Shown here in pieces: positions 1-10,474 of a stretch of 20,803 nucleotides of DNA (positions within the stretch are counted from its first letter, which is position 1; every line of letters begins with the position of its first letter). The notes under the pieces are model-generated. The model did no database searches. It had not been told where the DNA came from and saw nothing but the letters and a program-made list of their open reading frames with translations. Source of the stretch: Hirudo medicinalis. Taxonomy: Eukaryota; Annelida; Clitellata; Hirudinida; Hirudinidae. The stretch spans positions 11,316 to 32,118 of the forward strand of contig MPNW01001257.1 of the NCBI GenBank assembly GCA_011800805.1. The letters are read 5' to 3'. Both the position numbers and the translations under genes were made by a program.

Positions 1-114
1 TCATTCATTCATTCATTCATTCATTCATTCATTCATTCATTCATTCATTCATTCATTCATTCATTCATTCATTCATTCATTCATTCATTCATTCATTCAT
101 TCATTCATTCATTC
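1..114. repeat. (TCAT)n microsatellite, about 28 copies
   Basis: A nearly perfect tetranucleotide run starting at the window edge; its true left end is outside. Confidence 0.97.
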
Positions 115-198
115 TTCCACAATTTTCAGCAAACACTGTCCACGTTTCATCAAAGACACACGAAATTACAGCCTCATCCATCTCCATCCGGTTTTTCC

Positions 199-300
199 TG
201 ATGATGATGATGATGATGACTATGACGACGACGACGATGATGATGGTGACGGTGATGATGATGATGATGATGATGATGATGTTGGTGGTGACGATGACGA
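199..300. repeat. GAT/GAC/GGT trinucleotide satellite
   Basis: Imperfect GAT array with GAC and GGT interruptions. On the minus strand it gives Ile/Val-rich read-through with no coding value. Confidence 0.9.
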
Positions 301-448
301 AATGCATTAGCATTTAATTCAAGCGGAGGTTGTGAACATGGAATGCGTCGCTAAAAAGGTCCGATGATGGATTGATCACGTGATGGTCGACGCGATTGGT
401 CCAGGAGGCGTGTCGTATTTCATCATGAATAAATAAGCTGTTGAGTGA

Positions 449-465
449 TGATTGTGATGATGATG

Positions 466-523
<58 letters not shown>

Positions 524-532
524 TAATAATAG
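449..532. repeat. (AAT)n microsatellite
   Basis: A short GAT lead-in followed by about 20 ATA/AAT units. Confidence 0.95.
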
Positions 533-884
533 TAACGCAATTATTATTTTTTAGTTTTGCTTTATATTTTATTATTATTTATTTGTTTTTATTTTAAATT
601 TTATTATTATACTTTATTTACTATTATATTTTATTTACTAGTATATTTTATTGAAATTGTTCATTAAATTAACTGAAATGTGGACACACCAAAGCTTTTA
701 CGTTTTCATCGAGAACCGGAAATGGTCGTTTGAAGTGTGATTGTGATTCCAAGCTGCGAAAATCAGATTTTATTTTAATGGTGAATTATTTAGAAACATT
801 GAATTGATTATTTCTGATAAACTTTGTGTTTAAAAAAGCATTTAAAATCACTTAATGACCGTATGAGCATGCCCATTGTTTCCA

Positions 885-935
885 TCATCACCACCTTCGT
901 CGTCGCCGTCGTTATCGTTATCATCATCGTGGTCG

Positions 936-979
<44 letters not shown>

Positions 980-1063
980 GTCATCGTCATCGTCATCGTC
1001 ATCATCTGCAGTTCCAACTATTCAGCTCCTCTCTCTTTCTCTTTCTCTCTCTCTCTCTCTCTC
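885..1063. repeat. Compound (ATC)n / (GTC)n and (TC)n satellite
   Basis: TCA/TCG triplets to about 1005, then a TC-rich run at 1028-1063. Ile, Ser and Met homopolymer frames here are artefacts of the array. Confidence 0.93.
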
Positions 1064-1514
1064 CAGCATCACCTCAGTTTCCATGACAACATCAACTGCT
1101 CCAACGAAGCTCAGCAAGCGATGTTCAATGTCGTAGTTCAGCATTTGACGACGCGAATAGTTTGATAATTTTGAGTGGAATTAAAACATAAATACAAATA
1201 CATAAAGATCAAATAAAATAAAAATTGAAAATAAATACAATTTAAATACTTTCATTCATTTTTTTGTTGTCGAACAAACTGATGAAGATGAGGTAGCTTG
1301 TAATTGAGATGAAATATCAATCTGTTTGAATTTTAAGCATAAGTTGTAATAATACTATTTCATGAAAAATCCTAATTTTATCATATAATTATCAATAAAT
1401 ATTTAATCGTGCACTTGAATGGCATGCGTTTTATTTTTTAAATATTTTTAAATTACACTCAATTAATAGTTTTACGCATTACATTATAATATAAAATATA
1501 TTCGAAATTTAAAT

Positions 1515-1636
1515 TTATTCAAATTGTTTTTCACAATCTCCACAACAACTCAATTCATCTTCGAGCATTTCGTGGGAAGCAATCGTTTGAGGTTCGTTTG
1601 CCTCGAATTTCATGCAAAACATCGACTCCATGGAAG
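1515..1636 (-). CDS. Exon-like frame, unrecognised
   Basis: After GTCCTCAG the minus strand is open for 40 codons to a TAA at 1517-1515, with an ATG at 1631-1629. It encodes 38 residues including SMFCMKFEANEPQTIASHEM and LSCCGDCEKQFE. Composition is acidic with two cysteine pairs, and base composition is less AT-rich than the flanks. AATAAA overlaps the stop. It does not match any expected part of the receptor that surrounds it. It could be a small nested gene's last exon or chance. Confidence 0.15.
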
Positions 1637-1690
1637 CTGAGGACACAAATCATCGATTGATTTGTTCATTTCATAACTTTTTTCTTGTCT

Positions 1691-1731
1691 TTGGTTGTTG
1701 TTGTTGTTGTTGTTGCTGCTGTTGCTGCTGG
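1691..1731. repeat. (GTT)n / (GCT)n microsatellite
   Basis: About 13 triplets, GTT then GCT-interrupted. Confidence 0.9.
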
Positions 1732-2601
1732 AAACCAATGGCAACCAATCAATCAGACAAGTCCTTTATATTCCTTCGTTCGTCATTCAATTCATCATTC
1801 TTTGTCCTTGGCAACTCCTGTTCTCCTGTTGTGTAATATTTATTTGCATCCTTATGTTTTCCTGCTTCGCCTGCCTCGTCCAAGATTAGCCTTGGATCCA
1901 AATGACTGTTTGTTGGAAGAATGCCGAAGGCTGGTCTTTCTGGTGAATATTTTGTCTTAATAATGACGACATTTCACGAGGAGGGAAAACTTTTATTAAC
2001 CTTCGTTACAAGAAGAAATGAAGAAAGAGACGAAGCTACGTAACGTGTTTGTAACTTTGTAATCATTTGTAACTTCATTGAACTGCATAGTTCCACACAT
2101 TAATCCAGGCTCAAGTTTAAGCTTCTTTGTAAGTTTAACTTTTTTTTTAATTTTCTGAAAGAAATCTCAGTTTTCAGTTCTGGAGTTGATTGCAAATTCC
2201 ACTTTTTCTTTGATAATTTCAGCACAATTATATTATTTCTACAAAGTTGACAGTTATGTTGTCAGCAATATTATTTGTCTCTAATCAAAGATAAATTACC
2301 TCCAATTAAAAATGAATTCTTGAAAAATAATTTTCTAAGCTTGTGACCTAAAAGTCATTGAAAACATTTCGAAAAAAAGGCCAAAGAGTTGAATAAGAAA
2401 ACAACGCTTCACTGGTTTTGTGAAGTCCACCGAAAGACTTTCATTCCGAGTGATTTCCTCGAAATAACCACATTAAATAACAACCACTAACAAATGCATC
2501 CCTTCCGAGTTCTTGTGAAACATCGGAAACTGAAACTCGCACATCGTCAGGTGTTGAGTTTCAATCCGAGTGTTTAATAATAATAATAGTTAATTTATAA
2601 T

Positions 2602-2650
2602 GCGCCATTTGCATAGCGTCAGAGGCGCCTTTACTCCGCTCATTGTGATT
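2602..2650 (-). mobile_element. SINE tail fragment
   Basis: Read on the minus strand, 2630-2602 gives AGGCGCCTCTGACGCTATGCAAATGGCGC, with about two differences over 29 bases from the tail of the SINE at 5452-5480. No tRNA-like head is visible upstream of it (2650-2830 on the minus side), so it is either truncated or belongs to a different SINE head with the same tail. Confidence 0.55.
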
Positions 2651-2680
2651 TGTTGCAAATTTGTTGCAAATTATTGCAAA

Positions 2681-2793
2681 TTATTGCTGGTCGTCCGGAA
2701 GTAGGACATCTTTTGCTGTTGGATCAGAAAGCAGATCTAAGGAAGCCACGAGGAATTGGAAGTGCAAACAGAAACTAAACTGAACGAAGTGGT
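2681..2793 (-). CDS. Exon-like frame after a strong acceptor, unrecognised
   Basis: The minus strand has a good acceptor, GACTTTTCCGTTTCAG, followed by 36 sense codons and TAA at 2683-2681. The frame begins with a two-base partial codon, so it would join the phase 1 donor of receptor exon 3 in frame. It includes LDLLSDPTAKDVLLPDDQQ. It shows no similarity to the next receptor segment, so splicing to it would give a truncated secreted N-terminal domain. That is speculation; chance or a mobile-element fragment next to the SINE tail is as likely. Confidence 0.12.
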
Positions 2794-3377
2794 CTGAAAC
2801 GGAAAAGTCAAATTAAACAAAATTAAATGGATTTTGAGAAAATTAAGGTTTTCATGATTTTAAAGAAGTTTGAAGAGTTCCTTTTTAAGAACTGCAAAAT
2901 ACAAAATTCTAATTGTTCATTTCAACTGATTATGTCATGAAAAATATTGTTTAAAACATATTTTAATGCAAAAGGCCTTTATTTAAAAAATTTTTTTAAT
3001 TAATCAGAATTTTGTAAGAAAATCAAGATATTAGCTGGACCTTCAGAAGTATTATTAAATTAATATTAAGAATTATTAAATTATTATTGGGAATTATTGA
3101 ATTATTGTTGGGAATTAAGCCCACATTGAAATATTCGAATTGTGAACAAAGTAAAACTTTTTTTTATGAGAATTTAGCAATTGAAGTTCAAATTAATTTC
3201 AGTATTTCAAATTTATGTAGTAATAATAAAATAAATAAATAATAATAATTAATAATTTAATAAATAAATAAATAGTTAAATAAATTATAAATCCCCTCCT
3301 GGATGAAAGCGTGTCACGTGATCACGGTGAGCAAATCAAACTTGGTGTCGGAATTATGACGGGTTCAAGGATATCAG

Positions 3378-3417
3378 ATCATCATCACCACCACCACCAT
3401 CACCATCATCGTCGTCG

Positions 3418-3449
<32 letters not shown>

Positions 3450-3465
3450 GTCGTCATCGTCGTCA
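3378..3465. repeat. ATC/CAC/GTC satellite
   Basis: Imperfect triplet array; one plus frame reads polyhistidine and arginine, the minus strand polyaspartate. Confidence 0.92.
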
Positions 3466-3806
3466 CGGCTCCCTCCTCCCAAACAAAGATTGAAAGTTGA
3501 AATCTGAGGAGAACATGTGGAAGTTGATGAAAATTTGGTTGATTTTGTGTTTCAACTCCTGGGTTGTTGGATGTCGATGAGTTTATATTGTTTAATGTTT
3601 GTTGTTGTTTGTATAAAGTTGTTTTTTCACTTGTTTTGTTTCACTTGTTGATCAGTTGTTTGGTTAAAGTAGATTTCCTATTTAATTATTTATAAATTTG
3701 TTTTTAGAATTTATCATTGCATTTAATTGTAAAACATTGATGATATTTTAAATGCAAAATTTGTTTCAGGTCGATTGTTAGTGAATCGAAGTTTGAAAAC
3801 ATCTAG

Positions 3807-3910
3807 ACAACAACAATAACATTAACACAACAATAACATGTACAACAACAATAACATTAACACAACAATAACATGTACAACAACAATAACATTAACACAA
3901 CAATAACATT
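3807..3910. repeat. 35-bp minisatellite, three copies
   Basis: Unit built from ACAACAATAACATTAACAC and ACAACAATAACATG; copies at about 3807-3840, 3841-3875 and 3876-3910 are almost identical. Confidence 0.9.
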
Positions 3911-4149
3911 GTCAGATGCAATTTCTTGTGAAATGTTTTTCATCTTCAGACATTGAGAAGCGTGAAAGAAACTAAAACATATTCTGTCACCACAATGCAA
4001 ATACAAACACGAATCAATCACTAAATAGAAACCAAACTTAATGCAGTCCAAATATAGCAGTGCAAACACCACTATACAAACATTACACAATGCAAACATC
4101 ATTCAATACAAGCAGCACCAACACAATACAAACAGCACCAATACGCATT

Positions 4150-4222
4150 ACAAACATCATACAATACAAAATACCACCAACATAATACAAACATCATACA
4201 ATACAAAATACCACCAACACAA
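4150..4222. repeat. 37-bp minisatellite, two copies
   Basis: ACAAACATCATACAATACAA plus AATACCACCAACATAAT, at 4150-4186 and 4187-4222. It sits just past the receptor exon 3 donor within a wider CA/ATA-rich region from about 4040. Confidence 0.88.
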
Positions 4223-4249
4223 AGCCCATGCAATACATCATTCACTCAC

Positions 4250-4618
4250 CTTCAAAGTTATCGTAGACATAGAAGATCTTGGGCCACTTGTAATCAAGAA
4301 TGACATCAATGAGAGCCCTGTCATAAGACGGCCTCAAGTACAGAAGAAAGTTATCATTATCAACACTCTGAGGCCTCTGTTGCGATTGCAGTTGGTGTAG
4401 TTGCGGCAGCACGTGCGGCTGAAGTCTGTCGCTCGTCCTCGAATGAGCTGTTGTTGCTGGTTCGCCGATGTAGTAGCTGAGAAAGTTGTAGTTGCTGGGA
4501 CTTCCGAAGGTGACGTAAGGCATGTTGAGGGCACTGGTAAAGTCTCTGACGGTGGAGAAGCTGCTCCTGTCCAGTTGGCCGAAGAGCAGGAAGCTTCCTT
4601 TTGAGATCAAGCTGCAGA
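4250..4618 (-). CDS. AMPA-like ionotropic glutamate receptor, exon 3 (amino-terminal domain)
   Basis: This exon carries the clearest homology. After the acceptor TCTGTCAG it encodes residues about 102-224. ICSLISKGSFLLFG matches the cysteine segment and central strand (CSQFSRGVYAIFG) of the AMPA amino-terminal domain; the Cys should be the conserved disulfide residue (inferred). FSTVRDFTSALNMPYVTFGSPS matches the helix and strand [22 protein letters not shown], with the family's free Cys replaced. LRPSYDRALIDVI and YKWPKIFYVYD match MRPDLKGALLSLI and YQWDKFAYLYD. About 40 residues between them (about 147-189) are a low-complexity insert rich in Gln, Ser, Thr, His and Pro, absent from usual AMPA subunits. 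The exon ends GAAG|GTGAGT in phase 1. The next expected segment (LSTLQ-like) was not found before the window edge. Non-NMDA type is well supported; AMPA over kainate is a preference. Confidence 0.9.
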
Positions 4619-4638
4619 CTGACAGACGGAATGAGTGG

Positions 4639-4700
4639 AGGTTATAATATTAAGGTTTATATTATATTAATAACGTTAGGTTATAATATTAAGGGTTATA

Positions 4701-4732
<32 letters not shown>

Positions 4733-4775
4733 GGTTATTATATTATAGGTTATAATATTAAGGGTTATAATATAT

Positions 4776-4806
<31 letters not shown>

Positions 4807-4842
4807 GGTTATTATATTATAGGTTATAATATTAAGGGTTAG
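4639..4842. repeat. AT-rich tandem block with (TA)n cores
   Basis: A unit of about 70-75 bp (GGTTATAATATTAAGGGTTA, then a (TA)n run, then GGTTATTATATTATA) is present twice from about 4679, with partial copies on both sides. It begins about 20 bp upstream of the exon 3 acceptor on the minus strand. Confidence 0.9.
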
Positions 4843-4860
4843 GTCAATAATAATACTAAT

Positions 4861-4890
4861 AAATTTGTAATGCGCCATGTGCATAGCCTT
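4861..4890 (-). mobile_element. SINE tail fragment (diverged)
   Basis: The minus strand reads GGCTATGCACATGGCGCATTACAAATTT, matching the GCTATGCAnATGGCGC core of the other two copies and the AT-rich end of the 2602 copy. It lies in intron 2, about 450 bp from the complete SINE and in opposite orientation. It is short, so its limits are uncertain. Confidence 0.45.
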
Positions 4891-5314
4891 GTGTTTAGTT
4901 GCCCTGGCGTCATGTTGGCTACATATGGTTATTATGCAGTTATATTATTTCTTAAGTGGATAAATATAATAATATTTTAAATAATATAAACAAAACAATA
5001 ATATTATTTAAATTAAAATAAAATCATTTCCTCTAACAAAATGTAGCGCTTAATGCAAGTACACAGGCGTTAGGAATATTCCAAAAATGTGTGTAAGAAC
5101 ACGGTGCCGTTGGTTAACATTCCCTGCACGAACTCAACACCTTTGTTTCAGTCAATAATATTTATCCATCGATCTCAGATAATTCCTCCATTTCGAACAA
5201 AACTGAAGTGAAGGACCTCAATAGGAGTTTAACGATCTGCTCAGTGAGGTTCGCAAAATTTCTTTCTAAAATTATTCTTCATGATTTAGTATAAATACAA
5301 TCCGGTCATCATTG

Positions 5315-5505
5315 GCGTGCAGGTTGGCCGAATGGGTTACGTTTCTGTATACGGTGGTAATGGCAACAGTCGTAATGTGTCGTGTTCGAAACCCAGCCTG
5401 CACTGCCACAAGCGCCCTTGGGAAGGAGCGCTATATAAATGGCTAACAAGAAGCGCCTCTGACGCTATGCATATGGCGCTATATAAATGAAGTACATTTA
5501 CATAA
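5315..5505 (+). mobile_element. tRNA-derived SINE
   Basis: The head has a perfect RNA polymerase III box A (TGGCCGAATGG, 5325-5335) and box B (GTTCGAAAC, 5384-5392). A 7-bp acceptor-like stem pairs GTGCAGG at 5317-5323 with CCTGCAC at 5397-5403. The 87-nt spacing suggests a long-variable-arm tRNA (Leu or Ser type) as ancestor. The T-arm stem is mismatched and there is a long non-tRNA body, so it is not a working tRNA. In the tail GCGCTATATAAATG occurs twice (5428-5441 and 5476-5489), on either side of the core CGCCTCTGACGCTATGCATA. Two inverted tail fragments at 2602-2650 and 4861-4890 share this core. It lies in intron 2 of the receptor gene, antisense to it. Confidence 0.75.
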
Positions 5506-5564
5506 AATTATTTTAAAAAATTTATAACTTATTTTAAATTGAATCCGACAAATTCATCACAAAC

Positions 5565-5723
5565 TTGCTCTTGAAACTCCGCAATCGTCGTGAGGAAGAG
5601 CTTCAGTCTCCAGTCTCTCCAACCTGAAGATGTTCGCCTGACTTGTCAAGTTGTGCCTTTCCAGCTCGTGTCTGAAGGCGGATTTGATGTGGAAAGAATG
5701 TGCAGACCGTGGGAAGATGGCTC
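5565..5723 (-). CDS. AMPA-like ionotropic glutamate receptor, exon 2 (amino-terminal domain)
   Basis: This exon encodes residues about 49-102 of the receptor, the first part of the extracellular amino-terminal domain that directs subunit assembly. It follows the acceptor TTCCACAG. Joined to exon 1 it reads IPIGAIFPRSAH, matching the IGGLFP strand and loop of AMPA subunits. A helix-like stretch rich in charged residues follows, with an N-glycosylation sequon NLT at about 73-75. The exon ends at GCAA|GTTTGT. This is the only GT nearby that keeps phase 1, and it creates ...RAICSLISKG with exon 3, which corresponds to the family's AFCSQFSRG segment. An extra cysteine at about residue 96 (HDDC) has no obvious family equivalent. 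The donor is weaker than the other two. The upstream side of the acceptor is a TAATCA-type satellite and has a poor pyrimidine tract. Exon length, 159 nt, is divisible by three (phase 1-1). Confidence 0.75.
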
Positions 5724-5732
5724 CTGTGGAAT

Positions 5733-5914
5733 TGTGATTATGATTATGATTATAATTGTGATTAATGATTATGATTATGATTATAATTATGATTAATGAT
5801 TATGATTATGATTATGAGTTGTGCTTGTGGTTGCGATTATGATTGTGATAACGATTGTAAATATGATTATGATTGTGATTCTGATTACGATTATAAATAT
5901 GATTATGATTATGA
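5733..5914. repeat. (GATTAT)n satellite
   Basis: Imperfect GATTAT/GATTGT hexamers over 180 bp. On the minus strand it forms the intron side of the receptor exon 2 acceptor. Confidence 0.92.
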
Positions 5915-6189
5915 TCGCAAAGCGAGAGCCTTGACCACTTGAGTGCCGCTAGCCGAGTTATGACCAAGGTCATGGATATGATTATGATTACAATGCAACG
6001 CATTTTATGATTCATAATTATGTTGTTGTTTGATAGAGAAAATGTTGAAGATAAATAACACGACAGATGTTATCGATCTGGAATCATTCAACCATGAATA
6101 TCCCATTGATTAAGTGCCAAATGTTTTATTTTATAAGAAAATAATTTATTTGTTTATGAATTTTAATAATATTTTATTCAAGACGATTA

Positions 6190-6281
6190 CATTATATTAT
6201 ATTATATTATATTATATTATATTATATTATATTATATTATATTATATTATATTATATTATATTATATTATATTATATTATA
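6190..6281. repeat. (ATATT)n pentanucleotide satellite
   Basis: About 18 near-perfect copies of a five-base unit. Confidence 0.96.
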
Positions 6282-7193
6282 CTGTAGCATATTATTATTG
6301 ATAAGTTGTAATTATTCTGATATTATTTCAGGTTGTTGTCACTTGAACGGAGATGGGACAGGATGTCATTAATTTAATGCAATTTCAGATCTTCCACCTC
6401 GGAGCGGCAAACTTTCAAAAGATTTTCAGTTCCATATTTTCGCGGGTTTCACTTCCAATTCCAAACAAATACGAGATTATTATAAATTATTCAAAGCTCT
6501 AGAAACATACATGCAGTTAATTTCGAGGTTTTATCAAAACTATTGTTTTTATTATTTTTTCGACTTGTAACTGAAACTACATTTTCGTGTTCTTTGCAAG
6601 TTCGAATGTTTTAGAAACGACACAAGTTAATATTGCATTTTCACCATTCATATCATTAATAATTAATAATTATCATAAATAATAAATACAATAAAAATAG
6701 ATGAAACAATACAATTAAACAGCACAACATCAAGCAACACATCTACAAAGCAAAAATACAAAGCATGATTTAAAGCTGAAATGCTTTATTAACATTTCCA
6801 TTCGACATTTGGCGCAGGTTAAAAAAAAATTTTACTCAATGGATCCTCGGAATTTAAATGAACAACTCAGCATTTATTTATTTATTTAATTATTTACGTT
6901 TATAAACAAGAATATCATTGAATCATTTCAAATTATTGAAATCGATCAAATCCTGGAAAATATTTTTGCCAAAGAATAAGTAAAAAAGCTTCAAAAGTGG
7001 AAACCATGATGGATGGGGACTGGTGTTTTAACATTTTCCGATAAAAAAATATCAAAAAGTATTGGTCCATAATTCAGGCTGAGTGCAAGCTGAGATTACG
7101 CAAGAAATTGATTTGTGGATGGAAATATGTTCTTAAAATATTACTTCAGATTAAGACCTAAATGCAAACAAAAGTCTAATGATTTCCCGTTTC

Positions 7194-7248
7194 ATCACAT
7201 TTTGATAACAGTTGATCTTATCACATTTTGATAACACAAGTTGATCTT
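7194..7248. repeat. 26/28-bp direct repeat, two copies
   Basis: ATCACATTTTGATAACA followed by (CAA)GTTGATCTT, twice in tandem. Confidence 0.85.
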
Positions 7249-8439
7249 TAAGACGAAGAAACTCCAATCAGAATGATTTCGTTGGAGCGCAATTTTCGTG
7301 TCACAAAATACGATGCCTCTTTTTATTATTTTATAATTTTTTTTAATCTGATTTAAATTAATTTTCATCTATAATGTAAAACAGAAGGTGCATATGTATG
7401 TCTGTCTGTCCCAAGAACTCCTCCCAAACGTTGAACGGCAGCGACTTGAAATTTGCACTCGTCATTCATTACGCCATTCGTGGGTCAACTGTGCTGCTTT
7501 CAATTTTATTTTTAAAAATTCATTTCATTTCATCTTTTTTTTTCATCCTTCGGTCAAAGGGTCCCTCATTCGATTTCATGTACTTGCCATTTTTGAGACC
7601 ATCCCTCGACAATACCAGGGTCCTCGAATTTTTTCAGGAGATTCTAATTTCTGCTTAAATGACCAATCAGACTTCAAAGACAACCTCGTATTTTTCAGAG
7701 ACATTTCTACTTTCGTCGCATGAAGAGCAATCGATGCTGGACTTGGAGAACAATTTAAGGTTTTTTTGATTCTTCCGTTGGATTCGTCCTTGTGCCAGTC
7801 CTTTTGGATCACTAATTGTAGTTATTAATTTTAGTTTAACAATTTTTAACGGTATTATTGATTAATCAAAATTAATATTCAATTACTTTACAAGTAATTA
7901 ATAACAATAATCACAATAAACCCAGCAACGACGGACAATCTTTTGGCAGTAGACCAATCTGAGGATCTCTTATCAACGAGTCTCATCGATACTTAATTCC
8001 AGTCTCGGACAAAATTAGATGAAAAAGGTGATACCATTACCACAATGGTGTGATAATACCTCCAATAACCTGGAGGAAGAAATAAGCTCATCTCTAAGGA
8101 TGTGATGACAAGGATAAAGATGAAAAATATGATTATGAAAGGAACATGGGTGAGGGTGATGATGAAACACAATCATCAACACTGAACTGGTGGATGAGTA
8201 TGTAAAGGGGAGCATTCAGAATGAAGTTTGGAGTTTGAACAAAAACTTTTTGTTGCCGATCCTCGGGAAATGTTGAAAACGTTCAACTGCATGAGTTTGT
8301 TTTTCTGTTCTTCAAGGCTGCAGGTGGTTTTGCGTGATCCTTGGAGCTTTGGAGCAAAAATTCGAAATCCATTTAAGAACATCTTAAAGATTGGGAATTG
8401 TTTTTCTGTTTTGCTTTTTTTAATTGCTTCAAGATTATT

Positions 8440-8486
8440 GTATCTGTACCTGTTGTACCTGTTGTATCTGTACCTGTTGTATCTGC
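8440..8486. repeat. TGTACC/TGTTGTATC short tandem repeat
   Basis: Alternating TGTACCTGT and TGTATCTG units; they give the Leu/Tyr-rich middle of a long spurious open frame. Confidence 0.8.
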
Positions 8487-8944
8487 TCAAAAAACTTGTA
8501 GTTTGTTTTTCAACAGATTCATTTGGTTTTTTTTTCTCCGAAAAACATTCAATCCTCGATAAAATCCCGCGAATTTATCAAAACGACTGTCAGCAGCAAC
8601 TATTAATTAACATCCTGGTGATAAATCATGAATCTCTCGATCGTGCACTAACAATGAAATCCTTCCCAAAATCAATATGTGCTTCATCTACCGTTTCTAT
8701 CAACTTTCATGGTCATTGGAGGAGGAGCAAAACTTCTCAAAAAAAAAAAAAATATAAAAAGTTTAATTAAGTTTAAGCTTCAAAATGTAACTAATTGGAA
8801 CAAAATTCGTAAACATTTAAATACAATTATTTGTCTGTATTTATCTTTGCAATGTGAGCCAGTGAAGCTTATTATAGACACTAAATGTCATTTACAGACT
8901 TGAATCCCAGGATAACATGATGAGCATCATGAATTATTTGTGAA

Positions 8945-8969
8945 TTATTATTATTATTATTATTATTAA

Positions 8970-9000
<31 letters not shown>

Positions 9001-9006
9001 ATTATT
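8945..9006. repeat. (ATT)n microsatellite
   Basis: About 20 triplets with one interruption. Confidence 0.95.
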
Positions 9007-9283
9007 ACTGAGGAAATTTGCCTCCGAATGCGTTTCAAGGATGTTTTCCTCTTCATGCGATGTTACCAGTTGACAACATCCCCGATTTTTGGATGTGATG
9101 TTTCAGAGGAAAAATGAAAATAAATAAAATGAAAATGACTTCCGAATGAAAGAGCGCTTGGAAAAGCCTCCATCTTTGCAACATGCTGCGCTGAAATGGA
9201 TTTTCCAGCACAAAGCTTCACGTGACAAAAGACCCTCCTTCAAACGCGGAATGAAACCGTTGATGTCCGCGTGAACATTAAAT

Positions 9284-9486
9284 ACAGGCAACAACATAGT
9301 TACAACATGGCAACAACATAGCAACAACATAGCAACAACATCATAACAACATCGTAACAACATAGCGACAACATGGTAACAATATGGCAAGAACATAGCA
9401 ACTCGTCGTGAATTAAAAATCATTACAACAGCATGACGACAACAACACAGTAATAAACAAAACACAACAACAACAACAGCAACAGC
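9284..9486. repeat. CAACAACATRG-type degenerate tandem array and (CAA)n
   Basis: About ten degenerate units near 12 bp (CAACAACATAGC, TAACAACATGGC and similar) to about 9404, then a gap of unique bases and a CAA run at 9444-9486. Confidence 0.85.
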
Positions 9487-9601
9487 CCTGTAATAAACCC
9501 ACCCAATCGATGGTTAGAATCTAAACAGTTTGTTTTAAAAGATGTAATTTTGATTTCATAATTCGTCATTAACATATTAATTACGTTAATAAGCATTAGC
9601 A

Positions 9602-9681
9602 TAATATATAATAATATATAATAATATATAATAATATATAATAATATATAATAATATATAATAATATATAATAATATATAA
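9602..9681. repeat. 10-bp (ATAATATATA)n satellite
   Basis: About eight perfect decamers. Confidence 0.95.
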
Positions 9682-10139
9682 GTAGTTATTTCATTACGTC
9701 AACGCCTGCCCGCATTGACGTCCAGGATGCAATCAGCTAAAATAATGCAAATTAGTTAATGAGATTGACCTAATTTCTTAAAAAAAAAAAAAAAATCAAG
9801 ATTCCTAAAAAAATTGCAATTTCTTTAAAAGTTTTTATAAATTTCTTAAGTAATTGATTCGCATTTCGAAGTAAAATAACATAAAACTTTTGAAATGCAA
9901 AAAAATATTTTGAAACGCAGCTTGAAATTCCATCTCAAACTCCAGGGTTCTTGAGAAGCAAAACAAAGCAAAAATATTATTCACTGGAGTTTGTTTGTTT
10001 GTTTGTTTGAAGATTAAAACTGATCTAAAATGTTGTCCTGAGAAATAAGACTGTTTAATCCAAGAGTTCCTGTTTAGTTATGCAAACATGAAAAACGCAT
10101 TAAATTGACATATTACAATTATTATTATAATGTAATTGT

Positions 10140-10141
10140 TA

Positions 10142-10172
<31 letters not shown>

Positions 10173-10216
10173 CACAAATATTAAAATAGACAGTATTATT
10201 ATTATTAATAATATTA
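10140..10216. repeat. (ATT)n microsatellite, interrupted
   Basis: An ATT run at 10142-10171 and a second short run at about 10195-10216. Confidence 0.88.
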
Positions 10217-10313
10217 TAACAAGGCACTATTAAATATAAATTAAAAATAGTTAGATAAATAATGATTTGAATTAATCATGTCATAGATCAATTTTATCAT
10301 GTTTAAAGAAATG

Positions 10314-10400
10314 CATCATCGTCATCGTCATCGTCATCATCATCATCATCATCATCGTCATCGTCATCATCATCGTCATCATCATCATCGTCATTAACAG

Positions 10401-10460
<60 letters not shown>

Positions 10461-10474
10461 ACACCATCAACATC

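Larger units (their letters stand above)
1..4249 (-). other. Receptor intron 3 (partial), runs off the left edge
   Basis: The donor GAAG|GTGAGT at 4249-4248 opens this intron on the minus strand. I searched the minus strand for the expected continuation of the amino-terminal domain (LSTLQ...-like, phase 1 start) and did not find it, so the intron is at least 4.2 kb. Between the listed satellites the sequence is AT-rich and shows only the two weak exon-like frames given separately. 2000-2590 and 3470-3800 hold nothing I can name. Confidence 0.6.
4619..5564 (-). other. Receptor intron 2, 946 bp
   Basis: It runs from the donor GCAA|GTTTGT at 5564 to the acceptor TCTGTCAG at 4619. It contains the AT-rich tandem block, one SINE-tail fragment and the SINE. 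4900-5280 is plain AT-rich sequence with no supported feature. Confidence 0.7.

Noticed and set aside
824..1165. 113-codon plus frame with Ile/Val runs and an overlapping poly-Ser frame
   Set aside because: Both are frames of the ATC/GTC and TC satellites.
5317..5403. Functional tRNA gene
   Set aside because: The acceptor-like stem and both promoter boxes are present, but the T-arm stem is mismatched and a repeat body follows, so it is a SINE head.
8228..8770. Longest open frame in the window, 180 codons on the plus strand
   Set aside because: It starts at TTG, its middle is a TGTACC/TGTATC tandem repeat, its end is an A-run (Lys), and no domain or splice context supports it.
9103..9465. 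120-codon minus frame rich in Cys, Leu and Val
   Set aside because: The first half is the CAACAACATRG array. The unique half (INGFIPRLKEGLLSRE...) matches nothing I know and has no clear splice sites.
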